Positions 29,284 through 37,927 of a stretch of DNA of 64,000 nt are shown in pieces (the stretch's first letter is position 1; each line of letters starts with the position of its first letter). This DNA comes from Fuerstiella sp. (GTDB taxonomy: Bacteria > Planctomycetota > Planctomycetia > Planctomycetales > Planctomycetaceae): positions 1-64,000 of the forward strand of contig JABABI010000029.1 of the NCBI GenBank assembly GCA_014238335.1. Direction: 5' to 3'. Under the pieces are notes generated by a model. It saw nothing but the letters and a program-made list of their open reading frames with translations. It did no database searches and was not told the origin of the DNA. The position numbers and the translations under genes are program-made.

Positions 29284-30018
29284 ATGTTACAACGTGAAGC
29301 GATGCTGCAACACCTTCGGCGTAACAGCCCGGTGATTGCACCATCCATGCTGAAATGCGATTTCGGCGATCTCTGCAGCGAAGTCAGGAAAATTGACGCA
29401 GCTCAATTGCCACTCTATCACCTGGACGTGATGGACGGGCACTTCGTTCCCAATCTGTCGTACGGTCCCATGGTGATCGAACGGCTGAGGAATCTGACAG
29501 CAACGCCGTTTGACGCTCATCTGATGATTTCTGAGCCGGACCGATATCTGGACGACTACGTAAAGGCCGGCTGCGAGGCGATCACATTTCATCTGGAAGC
29601 CGTTCCGGATCCAATTGACTTACTGCAGGCGATTCGCGGTCAGGACGTGGTGAGCGGGCTGGCGATCAACCCGGACACCCCCATCGAAGCCGCCGAACCT
29701 TTTCTCGACCACTGCGACCTGCTGCTGATCATGAGTGTTAATCCCGGATTTGGCGGACAAAAATTCATGCCCGAGGTACTGCCAAAGGTACGGCGGGTTC
29801 GTCAGATCGCCGGAGACCGATTGATTATCTCCGTTGATGGTGGAGTTGCCGGCGGAACAATCGGTCAGTGCGCGGCCGCCGGGGCCGGCGTGTTCGTCGC
29901 CGGCAGTTCGATTTTTGATTTCGATGACTACCGGCAGGCGGCGGACGTGATGCTGGCCGAGATCCACAGTGGTACGGAAACAGCATCGCAGAAGGAGGCG
30001 ACTGAATGTCGACCGTAG
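29284..30018 (+). CDS. rpe: Ribulose-phosphate 3-epimerase
   Basis: A TIM-barrel enzyme of about 244 residues that interconverts ribulose 5-phosphate and xylulose 5-phosphate in the pentose phosphate pathway. Motifs are IAPSMLKCDFG, YHLDVMDGHFVPNLSYGP (metal and catalytic Asp), FDAHLMIS, IMSVNPGFGGQKF and ISVDGGV. The frame is open to 29182, but the first 34 codons have no homology; ATG 29284 or ATG 29302 are the realistic starts, both shortly before NSPVIAPSML. The stop overlaps the next gene by 13 bases, tying it to a compact set ending in accD. Confidence 0.93.
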   Translation: MLQREAMLQHLRRNSPVIAPSMLKCDFGDLCSEVRKIDAAQLPLYHLDVMDGHFVPNLSYGPMVIERLRNLTATPFDAHLMISEPDRYLDDYVKAGCEAITFHLEAVPDPIDLLQAIRGQDVVSGLAINPDTPIEAAEPFLDHCDLLLIMSVNPGFGGQKFMPEVLPKVRRVRQIAGDRLIISVDGGVAGGTIGQCAAAGAGVFVAGSSIFDFDDYRQAADVMLAEIHSGTETASQKEATECRP

Positions 30019-30662
30019 TTCTGATACGCCCCGGCCTCACTGATTACGATGAACAGTCCAGGGTCCTGGGCGCTCTTGAAATGCCCATGAACGAAAAAGG
30101 CCTTGAGCAGGTTGAGGGCATCGTTCGGCATCTTCGGCGTGAAGGCGTGCAGCTGGAGGCAGTTTTCGCTTCGCCGTTTGATCCATGCTGCAGTACCGCG
30201 AGAGCAATTGCCGAAGCGCAGAAGGGTGTCAAAGTCAAAGAGCTGGAAGAGCTGAGAAACGTGGATCAGGGCCTGTGGCAGGGATTGCCGGAAGCCGACG
30301 TTCGCAAACGCTATCCAAAAATTTTTCGAAATGGCCGCGAGAGACCTCAAACGATCTGCCCGCCGGAGGGTGAGACACTGAGCGAGGCGTGTCAACGAAT
30401 GCAGAAAGTGTTCAAGAAGGCGATTCGCAAATACGACGTCTTCGCAGTGGTCGCATCTGACCCGATAGCCACCGTAATTCGATGCACACTGCAAGCACGG
30501 TGCCCGAGCGTCGGTGCGTGTTTGTGCGGTGAAAACGATCGCGCGGCCGTCGAGTTCTTTGAAACGGACAGCTTCGACTCGTCTCGGTTTCTGGAATCGG
30601 TGCAGTCCAGTGACGCGACGGAAGTCGGTGTCGAGTCGGCTTCCTGGGAAACAACAACATGA
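30006..30662 (+). CDS. Histidine-phosphatase-superfamily protein lacking catalytic residues
   Basis: A 218-residue protein with the layout of phosphoglycerate-mutase-like phosphatases, but every active-site position is altered. The RHG motif reads LIRPGLTD (residues 6-13), the second Arg position in the SPxxRxxQTA-type element reads [10 protein letters not shown], the acidic residue after LR reads [11 protein letters not shown], and the VSHG motif reads ASDPIA. The PEGE segment ([10 protein letters not shown]) is kept, so the fold is probably intact while phosphatase chemistry is not. The gene overlaps rpe by 13 bases and accD by 4 (ATGA), so it is translated with them. A binding or regulatory role is plausible but unproven. 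Confidence 0.8.
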   Translation: MSTVVLIRPGLTDYDEQSRVLGALEMPMNEKGLEQVEGIVRHLRREGVQLEAVFASPFDPCCSTARAIAEAQKGVKVKELEELRNVDQGLWQGLPEADVRKRYPKIFRNGRERPQTICPPEGETLSEACQRMQKVFKKAIRKYDVFAVVASDPIATVIRCTLQARCPSVGACLCGENDRAAVEFFETDSFDSSRFLESVQSSDATEVGVESASWETTT

Positions 30663-31513
30663 CAGCGACTGATAAGTCCGGACAACGAACCTGGTTACAG
30701 GATATGAAACGCCCGAAACGAGGAGTCCCCGAAGGTCTCTGGCTGCGATGCGATGGCTGTGGAGCCACAGTATTTCGCAACCAGGTGGAAGAAAACCTGA
30801 ACATCTGTTCAGAGTGTGATCACCACTTCTATGTGTCCACGGCCAGTCGCATTCAACAGCTGCTGGATCTGGACAGTTTTGAGGAATGGTATGCCGACCT
30901 GCGCCCGTTGGATCCACTCCAGTTTGCTGACCGCAAACCGTACAGCGAACGACTTGTCCAGGAGCAGAAACGTACCGCCATGACGGAGGCCTGCACAGTG
31001 GGTCGCGGCTACATGCGAGGGCGACCATTGGTATTCGGCATGACAGATTCCTCGTTCATTATGGGAAGTATGGGATCTGTCGTCGGTGAAAAACTCTGCC
31101 GTGCCGTCGAACAGGCGACAGAAAAATCACTCCCACTGATCATTGTCAGTGGCTCAGGCGGCGGGGCGCGCATGCACGAAGGAATCATTTCTTTGATGCA
31201 AATGGGCAAAGTATCGGCGGCTCTTGCACGATTTCGCCGCGCCGGTGGACTGTTCATTTCCGTGCTGACGAACCCAACAATGGGTGGAGTTGCGGCCAGC
31301 TTTGCCTCGCTCGGTGATGTCGTCGTGGCGGAACCGAATGCTCTGGTCGGATTCGCAGGACCACGAGTGGTTCAGGCGACGTGTAAGATCGATCTGCCCG
31401 ATGGATTTCAGACCAGTGAATTTCTGCTGAAACACGGTTTTGTGGATCGAATCGTCCACCGAGCACAGATGCGGACAGAATTAGCGCGGATCATCGACTA
31501 TTGTGTCCATTAA
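30659..31513 (+). CDS. accD: Acetyl-CoA carboxylase carboxyltransferase subunit beta
   Basis: A 284-residue subunit that, with AccA, moves the carboxyl group from biotin carrier to acetyl-CoA, giving malonyl-CoA for fatty-acid synthesis. The N-terminal four-Cys zinc ribbon (C31, C34, C50, C53) is complete, followed by the crotonase-like core with [32 protein letters not shown] and the later FAGPRVVQ and GFVDRIVHR elements. The start codon overlaps the stop of the pseudo-phosphatase gene. accA is not in this window. Confidence 0.95.
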   Translation: MTATDKSGQRTWLQDMKRPKRGVPEGLWLRCDGCGATVFRNQVEENLNICSECDHHFYVSTASRIQQLLDLDSFEEWYADLRPLDPLQFADRKPYSERLVQEQKRTAMTEACTVGRGYMRGRPLVFGMTDSSFIMGSMGSVVGEKLCRAVEQATEKSLPLIIVSGSGGGARMHEGIISLMQMGKVSAALARFRRAGGLFISVLTNPTMGGVAASFASLGDVVVAEPNALVGFAGPRVVQATCKIDLPDGFQTSEFLLKHGFVDRIVHRAQMRTELARIIDYCVH

Positions 31514-31673
31514 GCCAGCTCGCGCGAAAGACGATTGCAGGAGCGTCGAAACTTTCCGACGCGATTCTCTTGGCTTGACTTTGCAGGGCCGGACGACGGA
31601 CACTGTATTTTCACACATTTGACAATAGCAGTCGATGGTGCGCCAGTGATTGGGTCGTCAGCGGAACCAGCCA

Positions 31674-32909
31674 ATGAGCATGTTCAGGAATCTCTTCGGT
31701 GAACAGCCGGAGCAACACGAGAAAGTTGATCTGTCCAAGCGATATAATCTTATCGCACGCGTCGGGCAGGGAAGCATGTCGCGGGTCTGGCGAGCCGACG
31801 ACGAAGTGAATGCGAGATTCGTCGCCATCAAGATCCTGGATAAAGAAAAAACCGAGCGATACGAGTCACGGTTCCGCGGATTGAACAAGCCGACGGAAGC
31901 TGACATTGCTCTCTCGCTGAGACATCCCAATATCGTCCGTACTCTCGAATGTGGCTGGACGCTCGAAGATGAAATGTATCTGGTGATGGAATATGTGGAA
32001 GGTTCGGGGCTCGGCTTACTGGTTGATTTGCAGTCTGATCAGATGCGACGATATCGGCTGCGCTACATGATCCAGATCGGTGAAGCCCTCAGCCACTTTC
32101 ATCAAAATAACTGGATTCACCGCGATGTCTGTCCCCGCAATATCATGATCACAGAGGACAACCAGGTAAAGCTGATCGACTTCGGACTTACCGTTCCGGA
32201 CACGTCTGACTTCCGAAAACCCGGCAATCGTACAGGAACTGCCAACTACATGGCGCCAGAGCTGATCAAGCGGCAGCCAACCGATCTGCGTGTCGACGTG
32301 TTCAGCTATGCTGTGACATGTTTCGAAATGTACACGAAGCGTCACCCCTGGGATGCCGCCATGACGCTGGATGCGGTGCTGCAGCACATCAATCTTCCAG
32401 CGATAGACATTATCGATCTTGTTCCCAACATGGACCCGAAGATCGCGGAAATCATCATGAAGGGGCTTGAGGCCAATCCCGCAAATCGCTGGCAAACCGT
32501 GGATGAGATGGTGGTGGCGCTGCGCGGTGAGGAAGTCCGGATAGTCAGAGAAACGCGTGAGCTGCTGATCAAACAAAAACAAGCGGCGGCACATAGGAAG
32601 TCAAACGGCAGCACGGCACAGGCGAAGAACGCTGCGGGCAGCGAAAACAAATCGTTGAAACACAAGTCCCGTCCGTCCAAAGACAAGAAATCCAGACGAA
32701 CCAAAGCTGAGGATGCGGATACAGAGAAAACTCCGGCTGATGCTGAGATCGATCCGGTGCAGCTGACAGACGGCAAGTCTGGCCACAAAGAAGATGGTGC
32801 GGCGGTGTCCGACGCTCTGGTAAACACCGATTCAGAACAGGTTATGCAGAAGACGAAATCGCCTGAAACTTCAGAAAAAGCGGAGACTGACTCGGACGAA
32901 ACCAACTGA
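31674..32909 (+). CDS. Hanks-type Ser/Thr protein kinase with charged C-terminal tail
   Basis: A 411-residue cytoplasmic kinase. Glycine-rich loop VGQGSMSRVW (30-39), ATP-anchoring lysine in VAIK (near 53), catalytic HRDVCPRN (152-159), DFGL (169-172) and the APE-type MAPEL are all present, so it should be active. The kinase domain ends near residue 285. The last 120 residues are rich in Lys, Glu and Asp with low complexity, and there is no membrane segment or PASTA-like sensor. The start is ATG 31674 (frame open to a TTG at 31650). Substrate unknown. Confidence 0.92.
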   Translation: MSMFRNLFGEQPEQHEKVDLSKRYNLIARVGQGSMSRVWRADDEVNARFVAIKILDKEKTERYESRFRGLNKPTEADIALSLRHPNIVRTLECGWTLEDEMYLVMEYVEGSGLGLLVDLQSDQMRRYRLRYMIQIGEALSHFHQNNWIHRDVCPRNIMITEDNQVKLIDFGLTVPDTSDFRKPGNRTGTANYMAPELIKRQPTDLRVDVFSYAVTCFEMYTKRHPWDAAMTLDAVLQHINLPAIDIIDLVPNMDPKIAEIIMKGLEANPANRWQTVDEMVVALRGEEVRIVRETRELLIKQKQAAAHRKSNGSTAQAKNAAGSENKSLKHKSRPSKDKKSRRTKAEDADTEKTPADAEIDPVQLTDGKSGHKEDGAAVSDALVNTDSEQVMQKTKSPETSEKAETDSDETN

Positions 32910-32916
32910 CTGCAAC

Positions 32917-32948
32917 GAATGGTCGGGACAGTGAAAATCCGACCGTTC
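32917..32948 (+). terminator. Hairpin downstream of the kinase gene
   Basis: GAATGGTCGG (32917-32926) pairs with CCGACCGTTC (32939-32948), 10 bp with one G-U pair and a 12-base loop, starting 7 bases after the stop. No T-run follows. It may separate the kinase transcript from the DUF1501 gene at 32977. Confidence 0.35.
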
Positions 32949-32976
32949 ACCACAACCCGCGTTTCGAAAATTCCTC

Positions 32977-34362
32977 ATGAACCGGATGCACCGCGCAACA
33001 ATACCGAATGTGACTCGCCGCCAGGCCCTGCAGGTTGGTGTCGGTATGTTCGGACTCGGACTGCCTCAGTTTCTGAATGCGGCCGCGGCAGGCGGGACTA
33101 AGGATGTTTCGTGCATCTTTCTGTTTCTTGCCGGTGGTCCCAGTCATTTTGAGACATTCGATCCCAAACCTGACGCGCCTTCAGAGGTTCGGGGAATCTG
33201 GGATCCGATCAGCACAAACGTCCCCGGCACGTTTATCTGTGAGAAACTGCCCTTGATGGCTCAACGCATGGACAAAGTTGCGATTGTACGATCGTGGCAG
33301 GGGAAAAGCGGCTCCCACAGTACAGGCTCTCAACACGTTGCCAGCGGAGTTTACCCTGGCTCCGGAGGACAGCACTTTCCAAACTTTGGCTGCCTTGTTT
33401 CGGCCCTGCAGGGCAACCAGTTGCCAGGTGTACCGGCGCATTTCGGACTGCCCGTTGCTGCTCGCTACACAGATCCACCGGGTTATCTCGGCCCGTCACA
33501 TGCGGCCTTCAACGTTGAGAACGATCCCGCTGCCGCAAAGGACACATTTGGCAAATTGAATCTGGAACCAACGCGTTTTGAAAACCGTCGTTCGATGCTG
33601 ACCCAGCTGGACAATCTGGAACGCTACGTCGATGTGTCCGACGCAGGGTTGGCGTCAATGGACCGGTTTTCAAAGGAGGCCGTCGCGCTGCTGACGACCG
33701 ACGTCATGAGAAACGCGACAAACCTTGACGCAGAGCCCGACGAAGTTCGCGAACGCTATGGTGCCAATATTTACGGACAGCGGGTTCTTCTGGCTCGCCG
33801 ACTGATCGAAGGTGGTGCACGATTTGTAACCATCAATCATGCCGTTCAGGGTGGTCTGTTCGGCAACGCCAAAACAAACGGCACCTGGGATAACCATCAC
33901 CTGCTGTTCGATTCCATGATGTCGTTTCGTCACACGCCTGGAAATGTCCCGAACGGATACAAATGGCACAATTACGACGGGCCTGGAAACCTGCCACAGC
34001 TGGACATGTCGCTCTCTGCACTTCTGGATGATCTGGATGAACGTGGTCTGCTGGACACCACGCTGGTCGTAGCCATGGGCGAATTCGGGCGCACGCCTAA
34101 AATTAATAAGTATGCAGGACGCGATCACTATCCGGCTGCCGGGTGTGCTCTGCTGGCTGGTGCCGGAATCAACCGAGGCGCCGTCATCGGTGCCACAGAT
34201 GCCAAAGGAGCACGACCGATGACTCGACCATGGACGCCGGAAGATTTTGGTGCTTCGATTTATCACGCTCTGGGTATCAATCCACACACAACCTATTTTC
34301 CTCGACTGACACGCCCGACTCCAATTTCTTCCGGGACGGTGATCGATGGACTGTTTGTGTGA
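32977..34362 (+). CDS. DUF1501 family protein
   Basis: A 461-residue protein with a twin-arginine-like leader (TRRQALQVGVGMFGLGLPQF). Family features: CIFLFLAGGPSHFETFDPKP, RMDKVAIVRSWQGKSGSHST, MGEFGRTPKINKYAGRDHYP and the terminal GVNPHTTY-type stretch, here GINPHTTYFP. Unlike the copy at 25435 it is not preceded by a DUF1549/DUF1553 gene. Instead its stop codon overlaps the GTG start of an enolase-superfamily enzyme. Substrate unknown. Confidence 0.9.
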   Translation: MNRMHRATIPNVTRRQALQVGVGMFGLGLPQFLNAAAAGGTKDVSCIFLFLAGGPSHFETFDPKPDAPSEVRGIWDPISTNVPGTFICEKLPLMAQRMDKVAIVRSWQGKSGSHSTGSQHVASGVYPGSGGQHFPNFGCLVSALQGNQLPGVPAHFGLPVAARYTDPPGYLGPSHAAFNVENDPAAAKDTFGKLNLEPTRFENRRSMLTQLDNLERYVDVSDAGLASMDRFSKEAVALLTTDVMRNATNLDAEPDEVRERYGANIYGQRVLLARRLIEGGARFVTINHAVQGGLFGNAKTNGTWDNHHLLFDSMMSFRHTPGNVPNGYKWHNYDGPGNLPQLDMSLSALLDDLDERGLLDTTLVVAMGEFGRTPKINKYAGRDHYPAAGCALLAGAGINRGAVIGATDAKGARPMTRPWTPEDFGASIYHALGINPHTTYFPRLTRPTPISSGTVIDGLFV

Positions 34363-35552
34363 AGATACGTTCCCTTACAGCCTTTGAATTGCCGATTGAG
34401 TTGAAGACAGCGATTCGTCACGCCTCACACGTGCGACGTCACAATGACACGTTGATCATCCGCTGTGAGCTGACCGACGGAAGCATTGGCTGGGGCGAAG
34501 GCCTGCCGCGAACATACGTGACAGGGGAATCGATCGCCAGTGTATGGCGGCATCTTCAGGCCACAGACTTTGAACAATTGGCTGATGCGTGTTTGGCCTC
34601 GCCGACCGACGCCGTGGTGGCACTGACCGCTCTTCGCCTGGCCGACGTACCCGCAGATAAAGACATCACGCCACGGGAATGTTTCGGCAACTCGGTCCGC
34701 TGTGCTCTGGAACTGTCTCTGCTGGATGCCGTGTGTCGGTCAACGGATTGTTCGTTCAGCGATGTGATCCACAAGCTGCCGGCGGCTGACGAACTGTTCG
34801 CTCCCCGCGACGACGTCCATTACAGTGGAGTGATCACTGCAGCGACAGGACTCCAGCAATGGCGAAACACTCTCAAGATGAAAGTATTTGGATTCCGGCA
34901 GGTCAAGATTAAGGTCGGCACGGCAGGTATTGATGACGTGATCAGCGTCGGACGCGCGCGTCGAATTCTTGGGCGTCATGTCGACCTGCGTCTGGATGCC
35001 AACGAAGCATGGGACTGCGATCAGGTAGTCACGCGCATCCAGACACTGGAACCGTTCGCGCCCACCTGCCTGGAGCAGCCAGTGCCGCACTCACAGGTGC
35101 AGGGACTTGCCGACGTGAAGTCGTGCATCGCCACTCCGATCATGCTGGATGAATCAATGTGCTGCGAAGCAGACGCATCGCGTGCAATAGCTGCTGGCAC
35201 CTGCGACCTGTTTAACCTGCGGATATCCAAATGCGGAGGCATCATCCCCTGCGTTCGACTGGCCGCCCTGGCCCGACAGCACGGCCTGGGTTATCAACTC
35301 GGTTGTCAGGTCGGAGAAACCGGAATTCTGTCGGCGGCAGGACGTCAATTCGCCTGCAATATCGGTCAGATTCGTTACCTTGAAGGCAGCTATGATCGCT
35401 TCCTTGTGCGAAGTGCTGTTACGAGAGAAGACCTCACTTTTCGCTACGGTGGACGAGCCACTCGCCTTCATGCTCCGGGGCTGGGGATCACGGTTAACGA
35501 AAACATCATTCGACAGACAGCAGTCCGCAAACTGTCCCTTATTGGCGACTGA
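34359..35552 (+). CDS. Enolase-superfamily enzyme (MR/MLE or dipeptide-epimerase-like)
   Basis: A 397-residue cytoplasmic enzyme of the muconate-lactonising/mandelate-racemase group, which abstracts an alpha-proton next to a carboxylate. Catalytic elements are in order: KIKVG (K-x-K), LDANEAW and CLEQP and LDES (three metal ligands), and NLRISKCGG (second lysine). The C-terminal GCQVGETGILSAAGR is family-typical. Substrate cannot be told from these motifs: epimerisation, dehydration or cycloisomerisation are all possible. The chosen GTG start at 34359 overlaps the DUF1501 stop (GTGTGA), which supports coupling; an open frame reaching further upstream lies inside the DUF1501 gene and lacks homology. 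Confidence 0.85.
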   Translation: MKIRSLTAFELPIELKTAIRHASHVRRHNDTLIIRCELTDGSIGWGEGLPRTYVTGESIASVWRHLQATDFEQLADACLASPTDAVVALTALRLADVPADKDITPRECFGNSVRCALELSLLDAVCRSTDCSFSDVIHKLPAADELFAPRDDVHYSGVITAATGLQQWRNTLKMKVFGFRQVKIKVGTAGIDDVISVGRARRILGRHVDLRLDANEAWDCDQVVTRIQTLEPFAPTCLEQPVPHSQVQGLADVKSCIATPIMLDESMCCEADASRAIAAGTCDLFNLRISKCGGIIPCVRLAALARQHGLGYQLGCQVGETGILSAAGRQFACNIGQIRYLEGSYDRFLVRSAVTREDLTFRYGGRATRLHAPGLGITVNENIIRQTAVRKLSLIGD

Positions 35553-35575
35553 ACAGACACCGATATTTTGAATTT

Positions 35576-36328
35576 ATGAAAGTTGCATTATTCATTCCCT
35601 GCTATGTCGATCAGTTCTACCCTCAGGTCGGTATGGCCACGGTTAGGTTACTGGAATACTTTGGCGTGGAACACGAATTTCCCGCAGCGCAAACGTGCTG
35701 CGGGCAACCCATGGCGAACTCGGGCTGCATGCCTGAAGCAAAACCGCTTGCTGAGAAATTCGTCGAAGTCTTTGACGGATATGACTATATTGTTGCACCG
35801 TCCGGCAGTTGCGTATCGATGGTCCGGAACCACTACGCAGCATTTTTCGACGAAACCGCCAAACGGGAAAACACCGTCCGATCGCGTACGCTGGAACTTT
35901 CCGAGTTCCTGGTTAACGTGCTGCAGGTCAAACGGATCGAAGGGCAATTCCCTCATCAGGTGGGAATTCACCAAAGCTGCCACGGATTGCGGGAACTGCG
36001 GCTGGCCGCGTCTTCTGAAGTCATGACAGAACGTCCGGGCATGATGACGGGGCTTCTTAACGGTCTGAACGGGATCTCGTTTTCCAAACTCCAGCGTGAG
36101 GACGAATGCTGTGGCTTCGGCGGCACGTTCGCTGTTGCGGAAGAAGCGGTATCCTGCATGATGGGAGAGGACCGGATTCAAGATCATCTCGAATCCGGCA
36201 CGGCGGTGCTGACAGCCGGCGACATGTCCTGCCTGATGCATCTTGACGGCATTATCCGACGACAGAAGCACGACATTAAAGTCATGCATTTTGCCGAAAT
36301 CCTTGCGGAAGCGATGGTGCGTAACTGA
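35576..36328 (+). CDS. LutA/YkgE-family Fe-S (CCG-domain) protein
   Basis: A 250-residue cytoplasmic protein with two cysteine-rich CCG domains: TCCGQPM with GSCVSM in the first half and HQSCHGLRELR with ECCGFGGTF in the second. This is the layout of LutA, one of three subunits of the LutABC L-lactate oxidation complex. lutB and lutC are not adjacent, so either the partners lie elsewhere or the protein serves another oxidoreductase. It starts 23 bases after the enolase-superfamily gene, suggesting one operon with it and the DUF1501 gene. A 7-bp perfect hairpin lies 39 bases past the stop. Confidence 0.88.
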   Translation: MKVALFIPCYVDQFYPQVGMATVRLLEYFGVEHEFPAAQTCCGQPMANSGCMPEAKPLAEKFVEVFDGYDYIVAPSGSCVSMVRNHYAAFFDETAKRENTVRSRTLELSEFLVNVLQVKRIEGQFPHQVGIHQSCHGLRELRLAASSEVMTERPGMMTGLLNGLNGISFSKLQREDECCGFGGTFAVAEEAVSCMMGEDRIQDHLESGTAVLTAGDMSCLMHLDGIIRRQKHDIKVMHFAEILAEAMVRN

Positions 36329-36367
36329 AGCTCCACCGCACAGTGAATCAGAATGTTCGCGACGAGT

Positions 36368-36386
36368 TTCGGCATAATCTGCCGAA
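36368..36386 (+). terminator. Hairpin downstream of the LutA-like gene
   Basis: TTCGGCA (36368-36374) and TGCCGAA (36380-36386) form a perfect 7-bp stem with a 5-base loop, 39 bases after the stop codon. No T-run follows, so the terminator role rests on position. Confidence 0.35.
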
Positions 36387-36573
36387 TGGGACTGCACTGT
36401 CGATGAAGACGCTCCTGCACTGCCTGTGGCCTGCGGCGGACTGCTGAAGTCACGCAACGCCGCGACGACCTTCTATTGACGCAATCTGACGTTCACCACT
36501 ACCTTCCGCGCTCCGACACTCATATTCCGGAGCTTTCTGAGTCCCCGCCCTCCGTTTCTGTGGCCTGTCCCTC

Positions 36574-37695
36574 ATGTTGCGGCTGACCAGCCTTATTGCA
36601 ATTGTCACACTCAACGATACAACGTTGTCGTCTGACGAGTTGCCGCTGCGCCGGAATACAGGTAAAGAACAGACGTTACTGGTCTTGAATTCAGGTCGTG
36701 TGGTGAGCGGACAAATGACGCCGCGCACCGGGGGCTATGATATACAGCTGCCGGCCGGGCGAATGTTTGTTGGCAGCCAGCAGGTGCGTTTTCAGGCTCG
36801 CAATATGGACGACGCCTATCGCCGCATGAGAAATTCACTGAACGAACACACACCGAACACTCACATGGAACTGGCCAAATGGTGTCTGGTCAACAAGATG
36901 CCGGAGAAAGCACGCAGCGAAGTTCTCGATGCACTTCACCTGGACCCTAATCGGGATGACGCTCAGCGATTGCTGGAGGCCCTTGTGCGAAAGCAACGCC
37001 AGACGTCCGGCCATACAAACCGGAAGGTGGTACCGCGCGGTGGCAGCACAAGCGACAAAGTGACACTCAGTCATCCGAGCATGATGCCCGAGCGCCGCTC
37101 ACTCGGTGGCCTGCCAAAGTCTCTGGCCAGAACCTTCACACAGACTGTTCAGCCGATTGTTGTGAACAGATGTGGTAATGCCCGCTGTCATGGCGCCCGA
37201 CAAAATTCATTTGCAGTCGTTTCGATCAGGAGCGGTTCCACATCACGCATCGCAGAACAGAATCTGGCCGCCATACTGAATCAGATCGACATGACAAACC
37301 CATCGCAGAGTCCGCTTCTGAACGCGACCAGAGCCGTCCACGGAAACTCTCGGCAGCTGATTTTCCCGGGACAGAGCGGCGGTCGCCAAGCCACGGCATT
37401 AAGGCAATGGATCGTCGATGTGACTCGAGAGATTTCACCATCGACACAGAGAGAATCGGTCGGCGCACATACAGGTCAACCGGCGAGTGCAACTGAAATC
37501 ATAACGGCAACAGACGCCGCGCTGCCAGGCGAAGAAACTTCGGAGTCGCTCAACGGTCACCGGAAAGTACAGAATACCGCATTCGTTCGAGACGCAGTGG
37601 TCGCCACAAGACATGATGATTTCGATCCGGACATCTTCAATCAACGATATCACGAATCGTCGACACTGAACAATCGTCTGCCTGGCAATGAATAA
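36574..37695 (+). CDS. Planctomycete protein with TPR-like and CxxxCH segments
   Basis: A 373-residue protein with a short hydrophobic N-terminus that may be a signal peptide. Residues of about 35-75 form a small beta-rich unit (LLVLNSGRVVSGQMTPRTGG), then a helical TPR-like stretch (MELAKWCLVNKMPEKARSEV). In the centre FTQTVQPIVVNRCGNARCHG resembles the start of a planctomycete cytochrome-like domain, but the spacing is CxxxxCH (C-G-N-A-R-C-H), not the standard CxxCH, so haem binding is doubtful. The last 100 residues are low in complexity. It is followed by an overlapping small frame and a lipoprotein gene, probably one operon. Function unknown. Confidence 0.7.
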   Translation: MLRLTSLIAIVTLNDTTLSSDELPLRRNTGKEQTLLVLNSGRVVSGQMTPRTGGYDIQLPAGRMFVGSQQVRFQARNMDDAYRRMRNSLNEHTPNTHMELAKWCLVNKMPEKARSEVLDALHLDPNRDDAQRLLEALVRKQRQTSGHTNRKVVPRGGSTSDKVTLSHPSMMPERRSLGGLPKSLARTFTQTVQPIVVNRCGNARCHGARQNSFAVVSIRSGSTSRIAEQNLAAILNQIDMTNPSQSPLLNATRAVHGNSRQLIFPGQSGGRQATALRQWIVDVTREISPSTQRESVGAHTGQPASATEIITATDAALPGEETSESLNGHRKVQNTAFVRDAVVATRHDDFDPDIFNQRYHESSTLNNRLPGNE

Positions 37696-37927
37696 TAATC
37701 AGAACGCAGCACAACGTATCAAATCGGCGAACCGACAAAACGCGACGGCAACCTGGACCCGCCGGCCGCGGAATCTAATCCATTCGAAAACAACTCAGTT
37801 CAACGGCCACTCCGGCTCGTCCCCGAAACGGAACGGCACGACTGACCGTGATACACAAACAATCCTGACCGAACGGACCAGCATAACGTGCTGCCTTCGG
37901 ACGAATGTCATGGAGGAGCTGCGATGA
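37688..37927 (+). CDS. Possible small translationally coupled gene
   Basis: A 79-codon frame that begins inside the stop region of the upstream gene (ATGAATAA) and ends with TGA overlapping the ATG of the downstream lipoprotein gene (ATGA). The product would be basic and rich in Asn, Thr and Arg, with no hydrophobic core, membrane segment or known motif. The tight junctions on both sides favour a real gene; the composition argues against it. Confidence 0.3.
   Translation: MNNNQNAAQRIKSANRQNATATWTRRPRNLIHSKTTQFNGHSGSSPKRNGTTDRDTQTILTERTSITCCLRTNVMEELR

Noticed and set aside
34143..34358. N-terminal extension of the enolase-superfamily gene
   Set aside because: The extension lies wholly in the DUF1501 coding region in another frame, is Arg/Cys-rich and has no homology; the GTG at 34359 gives the usual N-terminus.
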